A stretch of 7,951 bases of DNA from Caulobacter sp. (GTDB lineage: Bacteria; Pseudomonadota; Alphaproteobacteria; Caulobacterales; Caulobacteraceae). Location: contig JACMOF010000169.1 of NCBI GenBank assembly GCA_014378155.1, forward strand, positions 1 to 7,951, in the 5' to 3' direction. The notes below the pieces were generated by a model that saw only the letters and a program-made list of their open reading frames with translations, was not told the origin of the DNA and searched no databases. The first letter of the stretch is position 1. Each line of letters opens with the position of its first letter. The position numbers and the translations under genes were made by a program. This document shows positions 6,666 to 7,951 of the stretch, in pieces.

Positions 6666-7139
6666 CTATAGCTCGTCCTCGGCGACGTCGCTTAGGCCTT
6701 CCGCGCCGAGAAACTTCGCGAAGTCGCTGGTTTCCCGGAAATCGCGATAAACTGACGCGTAGCGGACATAGGCCACGTCATCGAGCGACTTCAGCGCCTT
6801 CATGACCATTTCGCCCACGGCCGACGACGGAAGCTCCGTCTCGCCCAGGCTTTCCAGCTGGCGGACGATGCCATTGACCATGCGTTCGACGCGCTCGGGA
6901 TCGACCGGCCGCTTGCGCGTGGCGATCGAGATCGAACGCACCAGCTTCTCGCGGTCGAAGGGCGAGCGCCGGCCCGAGCGCTTGACGATGGTCAGTTCGC
7001 GCAGCTGCACCCGCTCGAAGGTGGTGAAGCGGCCGCCGCATTCAGGGCATAGCCGCCGTCGCCGGATGGCCGCCCCATCTTCCGACGGGCGGCTGTCCTT
7101 CACCTGACTTTCCATATGACCGCAGAACGGGCAGCGCAT
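6666..7139 (-). CDS. nrdR: Transcriptional repressor NrdR
   Basis: ATP/dATP-sensing repressor of ribonucleotide reductase genes. Seen: 157 residues; an N-terminal zinc ribbon with C3/C6 (CPFC) and C31/C34 (CPEC) and the basic run RRRR at 26-29; then the ATP-cone domain from about 49 to 139, including [15 protein letters not shown] and the [11 protein letters not shown] motif (124-134) near its end. The acidic tail is short. The ATG at 7139 has GGGAGGG nine bases upstream. It lies 31 bases after the glyA stop, so the two are probably cotranscribed. NrdR boxes would be expected near nrd genes, not here, and I see none in this window. All key residues are intact. Confidence 0.97.
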   Translation of the reverse strand: MRCPFCGHMESQVKDSRPSEDGAAIRRRRLCPECGGRFTTFERVQLRELTIVKRSGRRSPFDREKLVRSISIATRKRPVDPERVERMVNGIVRQLESLGETELPSSAVGEMVMKALKSLDDVAYVRYASVYRDFRETSDFAKFLGAEGLSDVAEDEL

Positions 7140-7170
7140 GATCTAGGCCCTCCCGCCCGACTTAGGTCTA

Positions 7171-7951
7171 TTAGTTGTAGATCGGGAACCGCGCCGTCAA
7201 GGCCAGCACTTCCTCGCGGACCAGAGCCTCGATCTCGCCATTGCCGGTCGGACCATTGGCGGCCAGGCCATTCACGACCTCGCCGATCAACTGGCCGACG
7301 CGGGTGAACTCGGCCGTGCCGAAGCCACGGGTGGTGCCGGCCGGCGTCCCCAGGCGGATGCCCGAGGTGACGGTGAACGGCGCGGTGTCGAACGGCACGC
7401 CGTTCTTGTTGCAGGTCATGTTGGCCCGTTCGAGGCTATGCTCGGCGTCGCGGCCGGTCACGCCCTTGGGCCGCAGGTCGACCAGCATCAGGTGGCTGTC
7501 GGTGCCGCCCGAGACGATATTGACGCCCTGCGTCTGCAGGGCCTCCGACAGCGCGCGGGCGTTGTCGATCACCTGCTGGGCATAGGCCTTGAACTCGGGG
7601 CGCAGCGCCTCGCCGAAGGCTACGGCCTTGGCGGCGATCACATGCTCCAGCGGACCGCCTTGCAGGCCGGGGAACACCGCCGAATTGACCTTCTTGATGA
7701 TCGCCTCGTCATTGGTCAGCACCAAGCCGCCGCGCGGACCGCGCAGTGTCTTGTGGGTGGTGGTGGTGACCACGTGGGCATGGGGGATGGGGCTGGGGAA
7801 GGCGCCGCCGGCCACCAGACCCGCGAAATGGGCCATATCGACCATCAGATAGGCCCCGATCTTGTCGGCGATCTGGCGGAACCGGGCAAAATCGATCTGG
7901 CGGCTATAGGCGCTGCCGCCGGCGATGATCAGCTTGGGCTGCTCACGCACC
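7171..7951 (-). CDS. glyA: Serine hydroxymethyltransferase, N-terminal part outside the window
   Basis: PLP enzyme that interconverts serine and glycine while charging tetrahydrofolate with a one-carbon unit. Only the last roughly 260 residues are visible; the frame stays open to the right edge, so the start lies beyond it and the GTG at 7950 is an internal valine codon. Seen: [12 protein letters not shown], the cofactor-contacting [13 protein letters not shown], and [14 protein letters not shown], whose Lys is the Schiff-base lysine (residue 67 of the visible part). The carboxy-terminal substrate region has [12 protein letters not shown] and [16 protein letters not shown]. The protein ends at a TAA at 7171-7173. 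It leads into nrdR after 31 bases, probably one transcript. Confidence 0.97.
   Translation of the reverse strand, partial: VREQPKLIIAGGSAYSRQIDFARFRQIADKIGAYLMVDMAHFAGLVAGGAFPSPIPHAHVVTTTTHKTLRGPRGGLVLTNDEAIIKKVNSAVFPGLQGGPLEHVIAAKAVAFGEALRPEFKAYAQQVIDNARALSEALQTQGVNIVSGGTDSHLMLVDLRPKGVTGRDAEHSLERANMTCNKNGVPFDTAPFTVTSGIRLGTPAGTTRGFGTAEFTRVGQLIGEVVNGLAANGPTGNGEIEALVREEVLALTARFPIYN

Overview
The window is GC-rich, densely coded chromosomal DNA. It most resembles Caulobacter or a close relative (Alphaproteobacteria, Caulobacterales). The evidence is the high GC at third codon positions, the protein sequences themselves (an alphaproteobacterial OmlA/BamE lipoprotein, a CheY-like regulator with an arginine-rich tail as in Caulobacter Cle proteins, and a type I-like lumazine synthase beside nusB), and a gene order that I recall from the Caulobacter core genome. 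No transposase, integrase, CRISPR array, rRNA or tRNA was seen. This is a housekeeping region with a few regulatory oddities, not a genomic island.

Layout, left to right. Positions 56-1228 hold two rightward genes: bamE (outer-membrane assembly lipoprotein) and a single-domain response regulator with a Cle-like tail. Between them lies a structured leader with a palindrome and a 12-bp hairpin. Everything else is leftward. hppA (1341-3485) meets the response regulator tail to tail across a strong terminator. An unrecognised exported protein follows at 3711-4238. A gene-free 300-bp stretch (4239-4538) holds the terminator of the next operon and a cluster of GC hairpins. Then comes the compact run ribH-nusB-thiL (6518 to 4539, overlapping genes), preceded by a 147-bp gap with three direct repeats, and finally nrdR and the 3' two-thirds of glyA, which runs off the right edge.

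How the genes work together. glyA and nrdR probably form one transcript: SHMT supplies one-carbon units and glycine, and NrdR represses ribonucleotide reductase genes. ribH, nusB and thiL look translationally coupled (4-nt overlap, then about 17 nt) and combine flavin synthesis, rRNA antitermination and thiamine diphosphate synthesis. hppA encodes a membrane proton-pumping pyrophosphatase with the potassium-independent signature. I found no multi-gene system that looks undescribed. The best leads are the Cle-like regulator, a lumazine synthase whose substrate-binding loop departs from the family consensus, the three repeats before ribH, a hairpin that could mask the hppA ribosome binding site, and hairpins in the gap after thiL that could belong to a small RNA.
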